Below, one piece after another: positions 1 to 6,990 of a stretch of DNA of 64,000 nt. Position 1 is the first letter of the stretch. Each line of letters starts with the position of its first letter. This DNA comes from Arthrobacter sp. Soil764 (GTDB lineage: Bacteria; Actinomycetota; Actinomycetes; Actinomycetales; Micrococcaceae), in the NCBI RefSeq assembly GCF_001428075.1, contig NZ_LMSI01000002.1, positions 161,927 through 225,926 of the forward strand, given 5' to 3'. The notes below the pieces were generated by a model. That model was not told the origin of the DNA. It worked only from the letters and a program-made list of their open reading frames with translations, and searched no databases. A program made the position numbers and the translations under genes.

Positions 1-89
1 GGGGCCGACTCGTTCCACCGGGTCCTGGTGGACCCGCGGGATGGGGCGCCGCTGGAGATCGGCAGGACCAGCTACCGGCTCACGAAAGC

Positions 90-192
90 CATGCGGAACT
101 GGTTGCGGATGCGGGACGGGAAATGCCCGTTCCCGGGGTGCAGCAACAACTCCCTGGACAACGAAGCCGATCACATCCTCGCCTGGCACCAG
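90..192 (+). repeat. 103-bp direct repeat, copy 1
   Basis: Bases 90-192 are identical to 294-396. The copy covers the codons from MRNWLRMRDGK to ADHILAWHQ of the HNH nuclease and lies in the same reading frame as copy 2, 204 bases upstream. Confidence 0.95.
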
Positions 193-293
193 AGAACGGG
201 CCTGGGTCTTGGCGGTTACGGCGAGGCCCTCGAGCACAATGGAGCGGGCCGGAGTCGCGCGGTGACATAGCCCCCAAAGGTAGAGTGCGGCAA

Positions 294-396
294 CATGCGG
301 AACTGGTTGCGGATGCGGGACGGGAAATGCCCGTTCCCGGGGTGCAGCAACAACTCCCTGGACAACGAAGCCGATCACATCCTCGCCTGGCACCAG
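294..396 (+). repeat. 103-bp direct repeat, copy 2
   Basis: Exact duplicate of 90-192. Continuation past 396 gives the natural HNH tail, so the junction at 192/193 is the abnormal one. The 101 bp between copies (193-293) match neither flank. Confidence 0.95.
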
Positions 397-826
397 GGCG
401 GCACCACCGGAATCAGCAATTTGGGACAGCCCTGCCCGAAACACCACAGGCTACGGCACACCACCGGCTGGAAACCCACCCCGGCTAGCAAGAACGAACC
501 ACCCGGCTGGACCTCACCGGCCGGCCGGCACTACAAAAGCGAACACCAGGACTGGGAACCGCCACACTGGCCTCCCGGCTTCCTGCCCTGCCAACGAAGC
601 CTCCTCGAGGAAGCACTCCTCCAGCATCTCGCCTCGTAAAGCCGAAGTGGGTGAACTGCAGACTGCCTGTCCTCAGCGTGACTCATGGACGAACCCGCCA
701 GCCCCGCCGCTAGCCCCGCCGCCTGCCCGGGCGGCTGGCACCGGCGTCCAGCGCAGGCCACGACACCCCGCCACCCGCCGTCGGACTTTCCCTGTCCATG
801 CACGTCCGGTTAGATTCATCAGCAAG

Positions 827-1867
827 ATGACAAATTCACAGACTCCGATCCACGCAACCGCATACTGGACCACTGCCAAGGAACACGGCGAGCTCAGGAC
901 GGAAGAGGTGCCTGCGCCTGGACCTGGCGAAGCGCTGGTGCGCGCCCTCTACTCCGGCATCAGCAAGGGCACCGAGATGGTGGTCCATGCGGGTGCCGTG
1001 CCCCCGCGCGTCGCGGACGAGATGCGGGCCCCACACCAGGAAGGGAACTTTCCCGGCCCCGTGAAGTTCGGCTACCTCTCTGTGGGAGTGGTGGAGGACG
1101 GGCCCGAGGAGTGGAAGGGCCAGCGCGTCTTTTGCCTGAACCCGCATCAGGACCTTTACGTGGTCCCGGTGACCTCCCTGACCAGGATTCCCGACGACGT
1201 TCCATCCCGGCGCGCCGTCCTCACCGGAACGGTGGAAACGGCAGTCAATGCCCTGTGGGAAGCCGGCCCGCGTCTTGGCGACCGGATTGCCGTGGTCGGC
1301 GCCGGCCTGGTGGGCAGTATGGTTGCGACCCTGCTGCGCACCTTCCCCTTGCAGCGCCTGCAACTGGTGGACCTGGACCCCGGCAGGAAGCAGCTTGCGG
1401 ACACTTTGGGTGTTGACTTCGCGCACCCGGATGAAGCTTTGGCGGACTGCGACATCGTGTTCCATTGCTCGGCGTCGCAGGAAGGCCTGGAGCGCAGCCT
1501 GCAGCTCGTCGGCGATGAAGGCGAGGTCATCGAAATGTCCTGGTACGCCAACCGTGAGGTCACTGTGCCACTGGGGGAGGACTTCCACGCGCGGCGGTTG
1601 TCCATCAGGGCAAGCCAAGTGGGCATGGTGGCACGCGCACGCAGGCACCGCCGCACCAATGCGGAGCGCCTCGACCTGGCCGTATCGCTGCTCAAGGACC
1701 CCGTCTTCGATGCGTTCCTGACGGGCTCGTCCCGGTTTGAGAACCTGCCCAGCGTGGTCCAGAGCCTGGCAGATGGCAGCCTGGAAGCCTTGTGCCACGT
1801 CGTCGAGTACCCCGCCGGCGCTCCCGAGCCCGGCCCAGCCGTCCACAACCCGGAAAACTTGAGGTAA
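827..1867 (+). CDS. Medium-chain dehydrogenase, zinc-less, pterin-cluster type
   Basis: A 346-residue protein of the medium-chain alcohol dehydrogenase fold. The N-terminal GroES-like part has SGISKGTE where catalytic-zinc enzymes carry GxCxxD, so the zinc Cys is absent. The Rossmann part shows VVGAGLVGS (about residue 160) followed by an acidic LVDLD strand end, suggesting NAD(H). ATG 827 is chosen because it begins the family-like MTNSQTPIHATAYW segment; upstream codons are proline-rich and unlikely. A TAGATT box at 811-816 could serve a nearly leaderless message. The stop lies 3 bases before a pterin-synthase homologue and then a glycosyltransferase, so the three are probably one operon. 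An oxidoreductase acting on a pterin or sugar-like substrate is inferred; the true substrate is unknown. Confidence 0.75.
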   Translation: MTNSQTPIHATAYWTTAKEHGELRTEEVPAPGPGEALVRALYSGISKGTEMVVHAGAVPPRVADEMRAPHQEGNFPGPVKFGYLSVGVVEDGPEEWKGQRVFCLNPHQDLYVVPVTSLTRIPDDVPSRRAVLTGTVETAVNALWEAGPRLGDRIAVVGAGLVGSMVATLLRTFPLQRLQLVDLDPGRKQLADTLGVDFAHPDEALADCDIVFHCSASQEGLERSLQLVGDEGEVIEMSWYANREVTVPLGEDFHARRLSIRASQVGMVARARRHRRTNAERLDLAVSLLKDPVFDAFLTGSSRFENLPSVVQSLADGSLEALCHVVEYPAGAPEPGPAVHNPENLR

Positions 1868-1870
1868 CCC

Positions 1871-2266
1871 ATGTTCAGCCTGACCATCCGCCGCCACTTC
1901 ATGATTGCCCACAGCCTTCCGCGTGAAGCCTTCGGACCTGCCCAGGGATTGCACGGCGCAACCTTCGTCGCCGAGGTGGCCTTCCGCCGTCGCGCCCTGA
2001 ACGCCGACGCGATTGTCCTGGACATCGGCGCCGCCGGAACCATCATCGAGGAAGTGCTCGCCGGACTGAATTACCGCAACCTGGACGAGCACCCGGATTT
2101 CGAAGGCAAGCTCAGCACCACGGAAGTCCTCGCCGAGTACGTTGCACGTAAGGTGGCCGCGCAGGTCAAGGACACCGGCGACGGCCGCGAACTCGCAGGA
2201 ATCGACGTCACCCTCCGCGAGAACCCGGACGCCTGGGCCACCTACTCCCTGGACCTCACCGCTTAG
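1871..2266 (+). CDS. 6-pyruvoyl-tetrahydropterin synthase/QueD homologue, degenerate site
   Basis: 131 residues, the usual size for the T-fold family of pterin synthases and QueD. The start FSLTIRRHFMIAHSLP and the C-terminal ENPDAWATYSLDL fit the family, and the conserved Glu is retained in REN. Two zinc-type His are seen (H14, H28), but the third ligand of the LHGHxY motif is Ala (LHGATF) and no catalytic Cys precedes it. The usual Asp-His pair before the second helix is Asn-Tyr (LNYRNLD). The protein therefore probably does not do the classical triphosphate-elimination chemistry. It sits 3 bases after the dehydrogenase and 2 bases before the glycosyltransferase. It may bind or modify a pterin, or catalyse a related aldol-type step. 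Confidence 0.8.
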   Translation: MFSLTIRRHFMIAHSLPREAFGPAQGLHGATFVAEVAFRRRALNADAIVLDIGAAGTIIEEVLAGLNYRNLDEHPDFEGKLSTTEVLAEYVARKVAAQVKDTGDGRELAGIDVTLRENPDAWATYSLDLTA

Positions 2267-2268
2267 CC

Positions 2269-3375
2269 ATGCGCCCCATCCGGCTGCTGGTCCCCGGCAA
2301 CATCCACCACAGCTCGGGCGGCAACATCTACAACGCGCGCCTGGTTGCCGGGCTGCAGGAACGGGGGGCCCAGGTCGAAGTGATCGCCGTGGAGGGCACC
2401 TGGCCGGACGCCGGTGCGAAGGACCGGCGCAGGCTGGGCACCCTCCTTGGGGCGTGGGGACCGGGGGCTGGCCCGGGGCAGGGGGTGACCATAGTCGATG
2501 GGCTGGTTGCCGTAGGTGCGCCGGATGAGCTGGAATTCGCGGCTAAGGCAGGACGTGAAACATGGATCCTGGTGCATATGCCCGTAGAGGAAAGTTCCGG
2601 GGCTGCAGCGCTGGACCGCGAAGCCAGGGCTCTCCGCGCGGCAACGGGCGTGATCTGCACCAGCACCTCTTCCGCGTCGCTTCTCTTGGAGAGAGGGCTT
2701 CCGCGAGCGGGAGTTGTCCTTCCCGGGGTCAATCCCGCACCACAGGCATACGGATCCACACCCCCGCATGTTGCGGTGGTCGCCGCACTGCTACCTAACA
2801 AGGACCAGTTGCTGACGGTGGAGGCCCTAAGCCAAATTCAGGACCTTGCCTGGACGGCATCGCTTGTGGGCTCAGACCAGGCGGACCCGGACTACGCGCA
2901 GCAGGTCGGGGCAGCCATTACGGCCAACGGACTCAGCAAGCGGGTCCAGCTCACCGGCGAGCTCAGCGGCGAAGCCCTTGAGTCTGAATGGGCTCGCACG
3001 GATCTGACCGTGCTGGTATCACGGGTGGAAGCCTTCGGCATGGCCGTCACCGAATCCCTGGCCCACGGCATTCCCGTACTGGTCCGGTCAGGGACAGGGG
3101 CAGTGGAGGCGCTGGGGATGGCTGGACTGGCAACGGACGACGGCGAACCCCGCCTTCCGGGGGCAGTGCTTTCCCTTCCGGCCGGGGGACAGGAGAGTCC
3201 GGGCCGGCTGGCCGACGCCTTGCGCGGGTGGTTGGTGGATGTAAGGACTCGCGAGAGCTGGCGGACAGGTGCGCTTGATGCGCGGACCGGGCTGCCGGGG
3301 TGGAGCAAAACCGCGCAGGACGTGCTGGCACTTCTGGCGGGACGCGACGACCCGGGAGAGCGGCGACAGCGCTAG
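2269..3375 (+). CDS. Glycosyltransferase family 4 (GT-B fold)
   Basis: 368 residues with a GT-B layout. The N-terminal acceptor domain opens with RLLVPGNIHHSSGGNIYNARL, with the glycine-rich loop typical of GT4 enzymes. The C-terminal donor domain contains VSRVEAFGMAVTESLAHGIPVLV, the E-x7-E type nucleotide-sugar site. It starts 2 bases after the pterin-synthase homologue stop and ends by overlapping tadA on the other strand by 4 bases. Its cytoplasmic context and operon partners suggest it glycosylates a small molecule rather than a cell-wall polymer; pterin glycosides are a known natural product class. Donor and acceptor cannot be read from sequence. Confidence 0.8.
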   Translation: MRPIRLLVPGNIHHSSGGNIYNARLVAGLQERGAQVEVIAVEGTWPDAGAKDRRRLGTLLGAWGPGAGPGQGVTIVDGLVAVGAPDELEFAAKAGRETWILVHMPVEESSGAAALDREARALRAATGVICTSTSSASLLLERGLPRAGVVLPGVNPAPQAYGSTPPHVAVVAALLPNKDQLLTVEALSQIQDLAWTASLVGSDQADPDYAQQVGAAITANGLSKRVQLTGELSGEALESEWARTDLTVLVSRVEAFGMAVTESLAHGIPVLVRSGTGAVEALGMAGLATDDGEPRLPGAVLSLPAGGQESPGRLADALRGWLVDVRTRESWRTGALDARTGLPGWSKTAQDVLALLAGRDDPGERRQR

Positions 3376-3878
3376 CGGATGCTCCGGTGGGCCGCGAAGA
3401 ACTCCCGCAGCACCAGCGCGCATTCTTCTTCGCGGACCCCGGGGTACACCTCAACCCAGTGGTTGAGCCGGCGCTCCCGGAGGATATCGAATACGGATCC
3501 TGCGGCGCCGGCCTTCTCGTCCCAGGCCCCAAAGACAACCCGGGGGATCCGGGCCAGGACAATCGCGCCCGCACACATGGCGCAGGGTTCCAGGGTGACC
3601 ACCAGTGTGCAGTCGGACAACCGCCAGCCGTCGCCCCTGCCGCCGTCGAGCCGTGCCCTCTCCTTCAACCGCGCCGCAGCCTCCCTGATGGCCACCACCT
3701 CGGCGTGGGCTGTGGGGTCGCCCAGTTCCTCCCGCTGGTTCCGTCCGGAACCCAGCACATCGCCGTCGGGCCCTATGACCACGGCGCCGATGGGCACATC
3801 CTCCGTGGCGAGCGCGCGACGGGCCTCCGCCAGGGCAAGGCCCATCCAGGCGTCGTGTTTCTTTTCGGGCAACCGCAT
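3372..3878 (-). CDS. tadA: tRNA adenosine(34) deaminase TadA
   Basis: 168 residues, normal for TadA, which deaminates A34 to inosine in the ACG anticodon of tRNA-Arg. The zinc and catalytic residues are present: H58-A-E60 in DPTAHAEV and P98-C99-A-M-C102 in LEPCAMCAGA. FDILRERRLNHWVEVYPGVREEEC is the typical C-terminal region. The gene is convergent with the glycosyltransferase, their last 4 bases overlapping. The substrate tRNA-Arg(ACG) is encoded in this window at 19427-19503. Confidence 0.95.
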   Translation of the reverse strand: MRLPEKKHDAWMGLALAEARRALATEDVPIGAVVIGPDGDVLGSGRNQREELGDPTAHAEVVAIREAAARLKERARLDGGRGDGWRLSDCTLVVTLEPCAMCAGAIVLARIPRVVFGAWDEKAGAAGSVFDILRERRLNHWVEVYPGVREEECALVLREFFAAHRSIR

Positions 3879-3933
3879 GGCTCAATGATAGTTTCGGGGT
3901 TAGTCAGGTTACTTGCCGATGCCGGGAGGCACC

Positions 3934-4737
3934 ATGGACACTCTTCGGGACCGCTTAGGTACTTGGTTCAAACCGTACGCGGCGCTGATCCTCACCATTC
4001 TGGTGGGCGGTGTGATCATCGTGTCCCTGGCGCTGCTTGGGTCCGAGGTCTATGACGACGTGGTGGACTCCGCCGGGCTGGCCAATCTGGACAAACCTGC
4101 CCTGGCGTTCGCCGAGACCCTGCGCAGCCCCTGGCTCGATGCGGTTGTCACGGGGTTCACCAACATCGGCGGCGGCATCGGGATGCCCATCCTTGCCAGC
4201 ATCCTCACGGCATGGTTGACGTTCCTCAGCCGGAACTGGCGCCCCCTGGTGCTGATTGGTGGAGCAGCGGCGGCGTCCGTCAGCGCCACCACTTTCGGCA
4301 AGAAGTTGGTGGGCCGTACCCGCCCGGACCATGCTGACGCCGTTCCCCCCTACGAGGATTCGCCCTCTTTCCCCAGCGGGCACACCCTGAACACCACGGT
4401 GGTGATCAGCCTGGTGATCTACCTCATCTGCCTTCAGTTCCACACGATGCGGGTCCGCGTCACTGCTATCACCGCTGGTTCCATCTTCATCATCGCCATG
4501 GGCCTGAGCCGGGTTTTCCTGGGCCACCACTGGCTGACGGACGTCATGGCCGGGTGGATCCTGGGGCTGGCCTGGGTGGCCATCGTCATCCTGGCCCACC
4601 GGCTGTTCCACCTGGTCCGCAGGCGCGAACACATCGGCGCAGCGCCGTCGTTCGACCGTCCTATCGTCCGCGACGTGGTGGCCGAGGAACTACACGACGG
4701 CGGATCTTCCGGACGTGGGAAGGGCAGCGCCGGGTGA
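3934..4737 (+). CDS. PAP2-family membrane phosphatase
   Basis: About 267 residues with several hydrophobic segments. The three phosphatase motifs of the type 2 phosphatidic acid phosphatase superfamily are intact: KKLVGRTRP (K-x6-RP), PSFPSGH (PSGH), and SRVFLGHHWLTD (SR-x5-H-x3-D). Such proteins dephosphorylate lipid or isoprenoid pyrophosphates at the outer face of the membrane. ATG 3934 is chosen because GGGAGG at 3924-3929 sits 4 bases before it; in-frame TTG 3913 and ATG 3919 are possible but lack that signal. The C-terminal tail after residue 230 is charged and glycine-rich. The specific lipid substrate is not evident. Confidence 0.9.
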   Translation: MDTLRDRLGTWFKPYAALILTILVGGVIIVSLALLGSEVYDDVVDSAGLANLDKPALAFAETLRSPWLDAVVTGFTNIGGGIGMPILASILTAWLTFLSRNWRPLVLIGGAAAASVSATTFGKKLVGRTRPDHADAVPPYEDSPSFPSGHTLNTTVVISLVIYLICLQFHTMRVRVTAITAGSIFIIAMGLSRVFLGHHWLTDVMAGWILGLAWVAIVILAHRLFHLVRRREHIGAAPSFDRPIVRDVVAEELHDGGSSGRGKGSAG

Positions 4738-4749
4738 TAGTTTTGGGGG

Positions 4750-5385
4750 ATGCGCACTCTCGTTGTTGACCACCCCTTGGTCGCCCACAAGCTCACCGTC
4801 CTGCGGGACAAGAACACGCCGTCGCCGGTCTTCCGCCAGCTGACGGAAGAGCTGGTGACCTTGCTCGCGTACGAAGCGACGCGGGAGGTCCGCACCGAGC
4901 CCGTCACCATCCAGACGCCGGTCAGCACCACCGTCGGTACCGCCTTCACCAAGCCCACTCCGCTGGTGGTTCCCATCCTCCGCGCGGGTTTGGGCATGCT
5001 GGAGGGCATGACCAAGCTCGTTCCCACCGCTGAAGTGGGCTTCCTGGGCATGGCCCGGGACGAGGAAACGCTGGACATCATCACCTACGCAGAGCGCCTG
5101 CCGGAGGACCTCACCGGCCGCCAGGTCTTCGTCCTGGACCCCATGCTGGCCACCGGCGGAACCTTGCGCGAAGCCATCAAGTTCCTCTTTAAGCGTGGCG
5201 CCTCCGACGTCACCTGCATCTGCCTGCTGGCCGCCCCCGAGGGCCTGGCCCGGCTGGAAGAGGAACTGTCAGGAGCCAACGTGCACATCGTCCTGGCCTC
5301 CATTGACGAGAAGCTCAACGAGAAGTCCTACATCGTCCCGGGCCTGGGCGACGCCGGCGACCGCCTCTACGGCATCGCGGGGTAG
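4750..5385 (+). CDS. upp: Uracil phosphoribosyltransferase
   Basis: 211 residues, full length. Upp converts uracil and PRPP to UMP in pyrimidine salvage. Family signatures include [20 protein letters not shown] at the start, [10 protein letters not shown], the PRPP-binding loop [12 protein letters not shown], and a uracil-binding C-terminus around [22 protein letters not shown] tract 2-6 bases ahead of ATG is the only ribosome-binding signal. It follows the PAP2 gene by 12 bases, so the two may share a transcript, although upp is often transcribed alone. Confidence 0.97.
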   Translation: MRTLVVDHPLVAHKLTVLRDKNTPSPVFRQLTEELVTLLAYEATREVRTEPVTIQTPVSTTVGTAFTKPTPLVVPILRAGLGMLEGMTKLVPTAEVGFLGMARDEETLDIITYAERLPEDLTGRQVFVLDPMLATGGTLREAIKFLFKRGASDVTCICLLAAPEGLARLEEELSGANVHIVLASIDEKLNEKSYIVPGLGDAGDRLYGIAG

Positions 5386-5429
5386 ATTTCACCCTTTTTC
5401 ATAACTGTTCCCGCCGCTAGCCTTTGCGG

Positions 5430-5855
5430 ATGGACTGGAAACTTGAGCTTGTCTTTCTCCCCGTGTCTGACGTTGACCGCGCCAAGGACTTCTACGTCAA
5501 CAAAGTGGGCTTTAACGCCGATTTCGACGAGCGGCCGTCGGACTCCATCCGCTTCGTGCAGCTGACGCCGCCGGGTTCGGCCTGCTCCATCTGCATTGGC
5601 GAAGGACTCATCGACGCCCCTCCCGGCACGGGTTCCAACCTGCAGTTGGTGGTCAACGACATTAAAGCTGCGCATGACCACCTGAAGAACAACGGCGTGG
5701 ATGTCAGCGATGTGGACGTGCAGGACTGGGGCCACTTCGTCTACTTCGCCGATCCCGACGGAAACAAGTGGGCCGTCCAGTACATCCCTTGGCGAAACAC
5801 CGGACAGGAAGCTGGCCAGGGCAGTGTTCAGGACGCCCGGCAAAACGCGCGTTAA
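5430..5855 (+). CDS. VOC-family (glyoxalase-like) protein
   Basis: 141 residues of one vicinal-oxygen-chelate unit, with a beta-alpha-beta-beta-beta pattern repeated twice. The first half starts LELVFLPVSDVDRAKDFYVNKVGFNADFD and the second ends HFVYFADPDGNKWAVQYIP, both typical of VOC proteins. Members are lyases, dioxygenases or resistance proteins, and the substrate cannot be read here. ATG 5430 is preferred; an in-frame TTG two codons upstream is possible. No clear Shine-Dalgarno sequence is seen. The gene ends at a strong hairpin separating it from the convergent transglycosylase gene. Confidence 0.75.
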   Translation: MDWKLELVFLPVSDVDRAKDFYVNKVGFNADFDERPSDSIRFVQLTPPGSACSICIGEGLIDAPPGTGSNLQLVVNDIKAAHDHLKNNGVDVSDVDVQDWGHFVYFADPDGNKWAVQYIPWRNTGQEAGQGSVQDARQNAR

Positions 5856-5862
5856 CCACAAA

Positions 5863-5893
5863 CGCGGGCCGCATCATGATGATGCGGCCCGCG
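5863..5893. terminator. Bidirectional hairpin terminator
   Basis: A perfect 15-bp inverted repeat around one base (CGCGGGCCGCATCAT at 5863-5877 and its complement at 5879-5893) lies between convergent genes. T-tracts are weak on both sides. Confidence 0.6.
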
Positions 5894-5909
5894 GTTGAAT
5901 GTGGCTTGC

Positions 5910-6635
5910 CTAGTACCAGTTATGCGCCAGGTGGAAGTTCAGGGCGCCGCAGGGCGACTGGTAGCGCTCCTTGATGTAGTCCAGGCCCCAGTTGATCTGC
6001 GTGCGGTAGTTGGTGAGGTAGTCCGCGCCGGCGCTGGCCATCTTCTCGGCCGGCAGGGACTGGACAATGCCGTATGCCCCGCTGCTGGCATTGGTGGCCG
6101 TGGTGGTCCAGTCCGATTCCTTGGTCCACAGCGTCTGCAGGCACTGCATCTGGTCCGGAGCCCAGCCAAAGGTCCCCAGCTGGCTGGCGGCGTAGGCTTG
6201 GGCACCGGCGGGATCGTTGACCGCGACGGCGGCAGCCGGCTCAGGTGCGGGGGCAGGCTCGGGAGCCGGCGCCGGGGCGGGGGCTGGGGCAGGCGCTTCA
6301 GGCGCGGCCGGTGCTGCAGCGGGGGCCGGTTCCGCTGCCTGCGGTGCCACGCTGATGGCAGCGGGAGCCGGGCTGGCTGCCGGGTTGGAACGGATTTCGC
6401 TCTTCTCGATGCTCATTTGAGCGTCGGACGCTGCAGTGGAAGAGTTGGACCCGGTGGATGACACCGGGGTCATGCTGCTGGTGGCCTGTCCGGCCGCGCC
6501 AACCCCCACCAGCACCGCACAGGATGCTGCAAGGACGGCCGCGCGCTGGCCCAGGGTGGTCTTCTTTGCCTGCTGCTTGGCCTTGTGTTTAGCCTTGGCC
6601 TGCAGCAGACGTGCTTCTGCCGTGTTTTTGGACAT
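5910..6635 (-). CDS. Secreted transglycosylase-like (SLT-type) protein
   Basis: 241 residues. A basic start (MSKNTAEARLLQAKAKHKAK) leads to a hydrophobic segment at about 30-49 that acts as signal or anchor. A low-complexity Pro-Ala linker (about 85-136) follows, then a C-terminal domain of about 95 residues with LWTKESDWTTTATNASSGAYGIVQSLP and NWGLDYIKERYQSPCGAL. This is the lysozyme-like fold of actinobacterial transglycosylase domains that cut peptidoglycan; the Glu in TKESDW is the likely catalytic acid. GAGAGG lies 8 bases before the ATG. A c-di-AMP riboswitch directly upstream points to control by a cell-wall and osmotic-stress second messenger. Confidence 0.85.
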   Translation of the reverse strand: MSKNTAEARLLQAKAKHKAKQQAKKTTLGQRAAVLAASCAVLVGVGAAGQATSSMTPVSSTGSNSSTAASDAQMSIEKSEIRSNPAASPAPAAISVAPQAAEPAPAAAPAAPEAPAPAPAPAPAPEPAPAPEPAAAVAVNDPAGAQAYAASQLGTFGWAPDQMQCLQTLWTKESDWTTTATNASSGAYGIVQSLPAEKMASAGADYLTNYRTQINWGLDYIKERYQSPCGALNFHLAHNWY

Positions 6636-6651
6636 GATTGATCGCCTCTCA

Positions 6652-6800
6652 CACCTGCGGAGTTAGCTGTCGGGTTCGGATGAGGGCATCCGGCTGTACG
6701 GAAAGATCACGTACTGGCTTAACCCCAAGGGCATTCAGTGCCCGGGACGGTGGGTCCCCCGCCTCTGCCGTAGCTCAATCGGAATCCGGGGAAGCGGCAG
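6652..6800 (-). promoter_or_regulatory. ydaO/yuaA-type c-di-AMP riboswitch
   Basis: Read on the minus strand, the leader contains the conserved blocks of this class: GAGCTACGGCAGAGGCGGGG starting at 6776, GGGGTTAAGCC near 6715-6725, CATCCGAACCCGACAGCTAA near 6663-6682, and CCGCAGG just after. The last block ends 17 bases before the start codon of the transglycosylase-like gene, close to its ribosome-binding site. In actinobacteria this class commonly precedes cell-wall hydrolase genes and turns them off when c-di-AMP is high. The outer limits, especially the 5' side, are approximate. Confidence 0.9.
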
Positions 6801-6990
6801 AGCTTGGCGTCAACCCGGGATATGCGGCCCGAACGGGGACCGCACCCAATCGACGGTACAGGAAGAACACGACAAAGTCACATTTAGGTAACGGAAGTCA
6901 CGAGGGCCAGCGCGTCGAATTGCGGGACAGAACCTGTCGAAGATCTCGATTTGACGAAGCGGATGGCCTTGAACGCAATGTGTGACGAAC

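Larger units (their letters stand above)
1..639 (+). pseudogene. DUF222/HNH endonuclease, 3' part, interrupted
   Basis: The frame is open from the first base, so the 5' part lies outside the window. Joining residues before base 193 to those after base 396 restores a normal HNH tail: CPFPGC, then the ADHILAWHQGGTT core, then CPKHHRLRH, and an end at LLQHLAS. This matches the C-terminal nuclease domain of actinobacterial DUF222 proteins, which are multicopy and often linked to mobile DNA. A 204-bp in-frame segment (103-bp duplicate plus 101 bp of unrelated DNA) carries a TAG at 268-270, so the protein would stop after the ADHILAWHQ half-site and lose the last metal-binding CxxHH. A separate restart at ATG 295 would give only the HNH tail. 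Called a broken gene; an assembly artefact is the main alternative. Confidence 0.75.

Noticed and set aside
90..396. The two 103-bp copies as a CRISPR or transposon end
   Set aside because: Only two copies, coding sequence inside, no inverted ends or target duplication. A partial gene duplication explains it better.
836..2092. Long minus-strand open frame of about 418 codons across the dehydrogenase gene
   Set aside because: It is antisense to three clear genes, its protein is repetitive in Gly/Gln/Val/His as expected of shadow frames in GC-rich DNA, and it has no start context.
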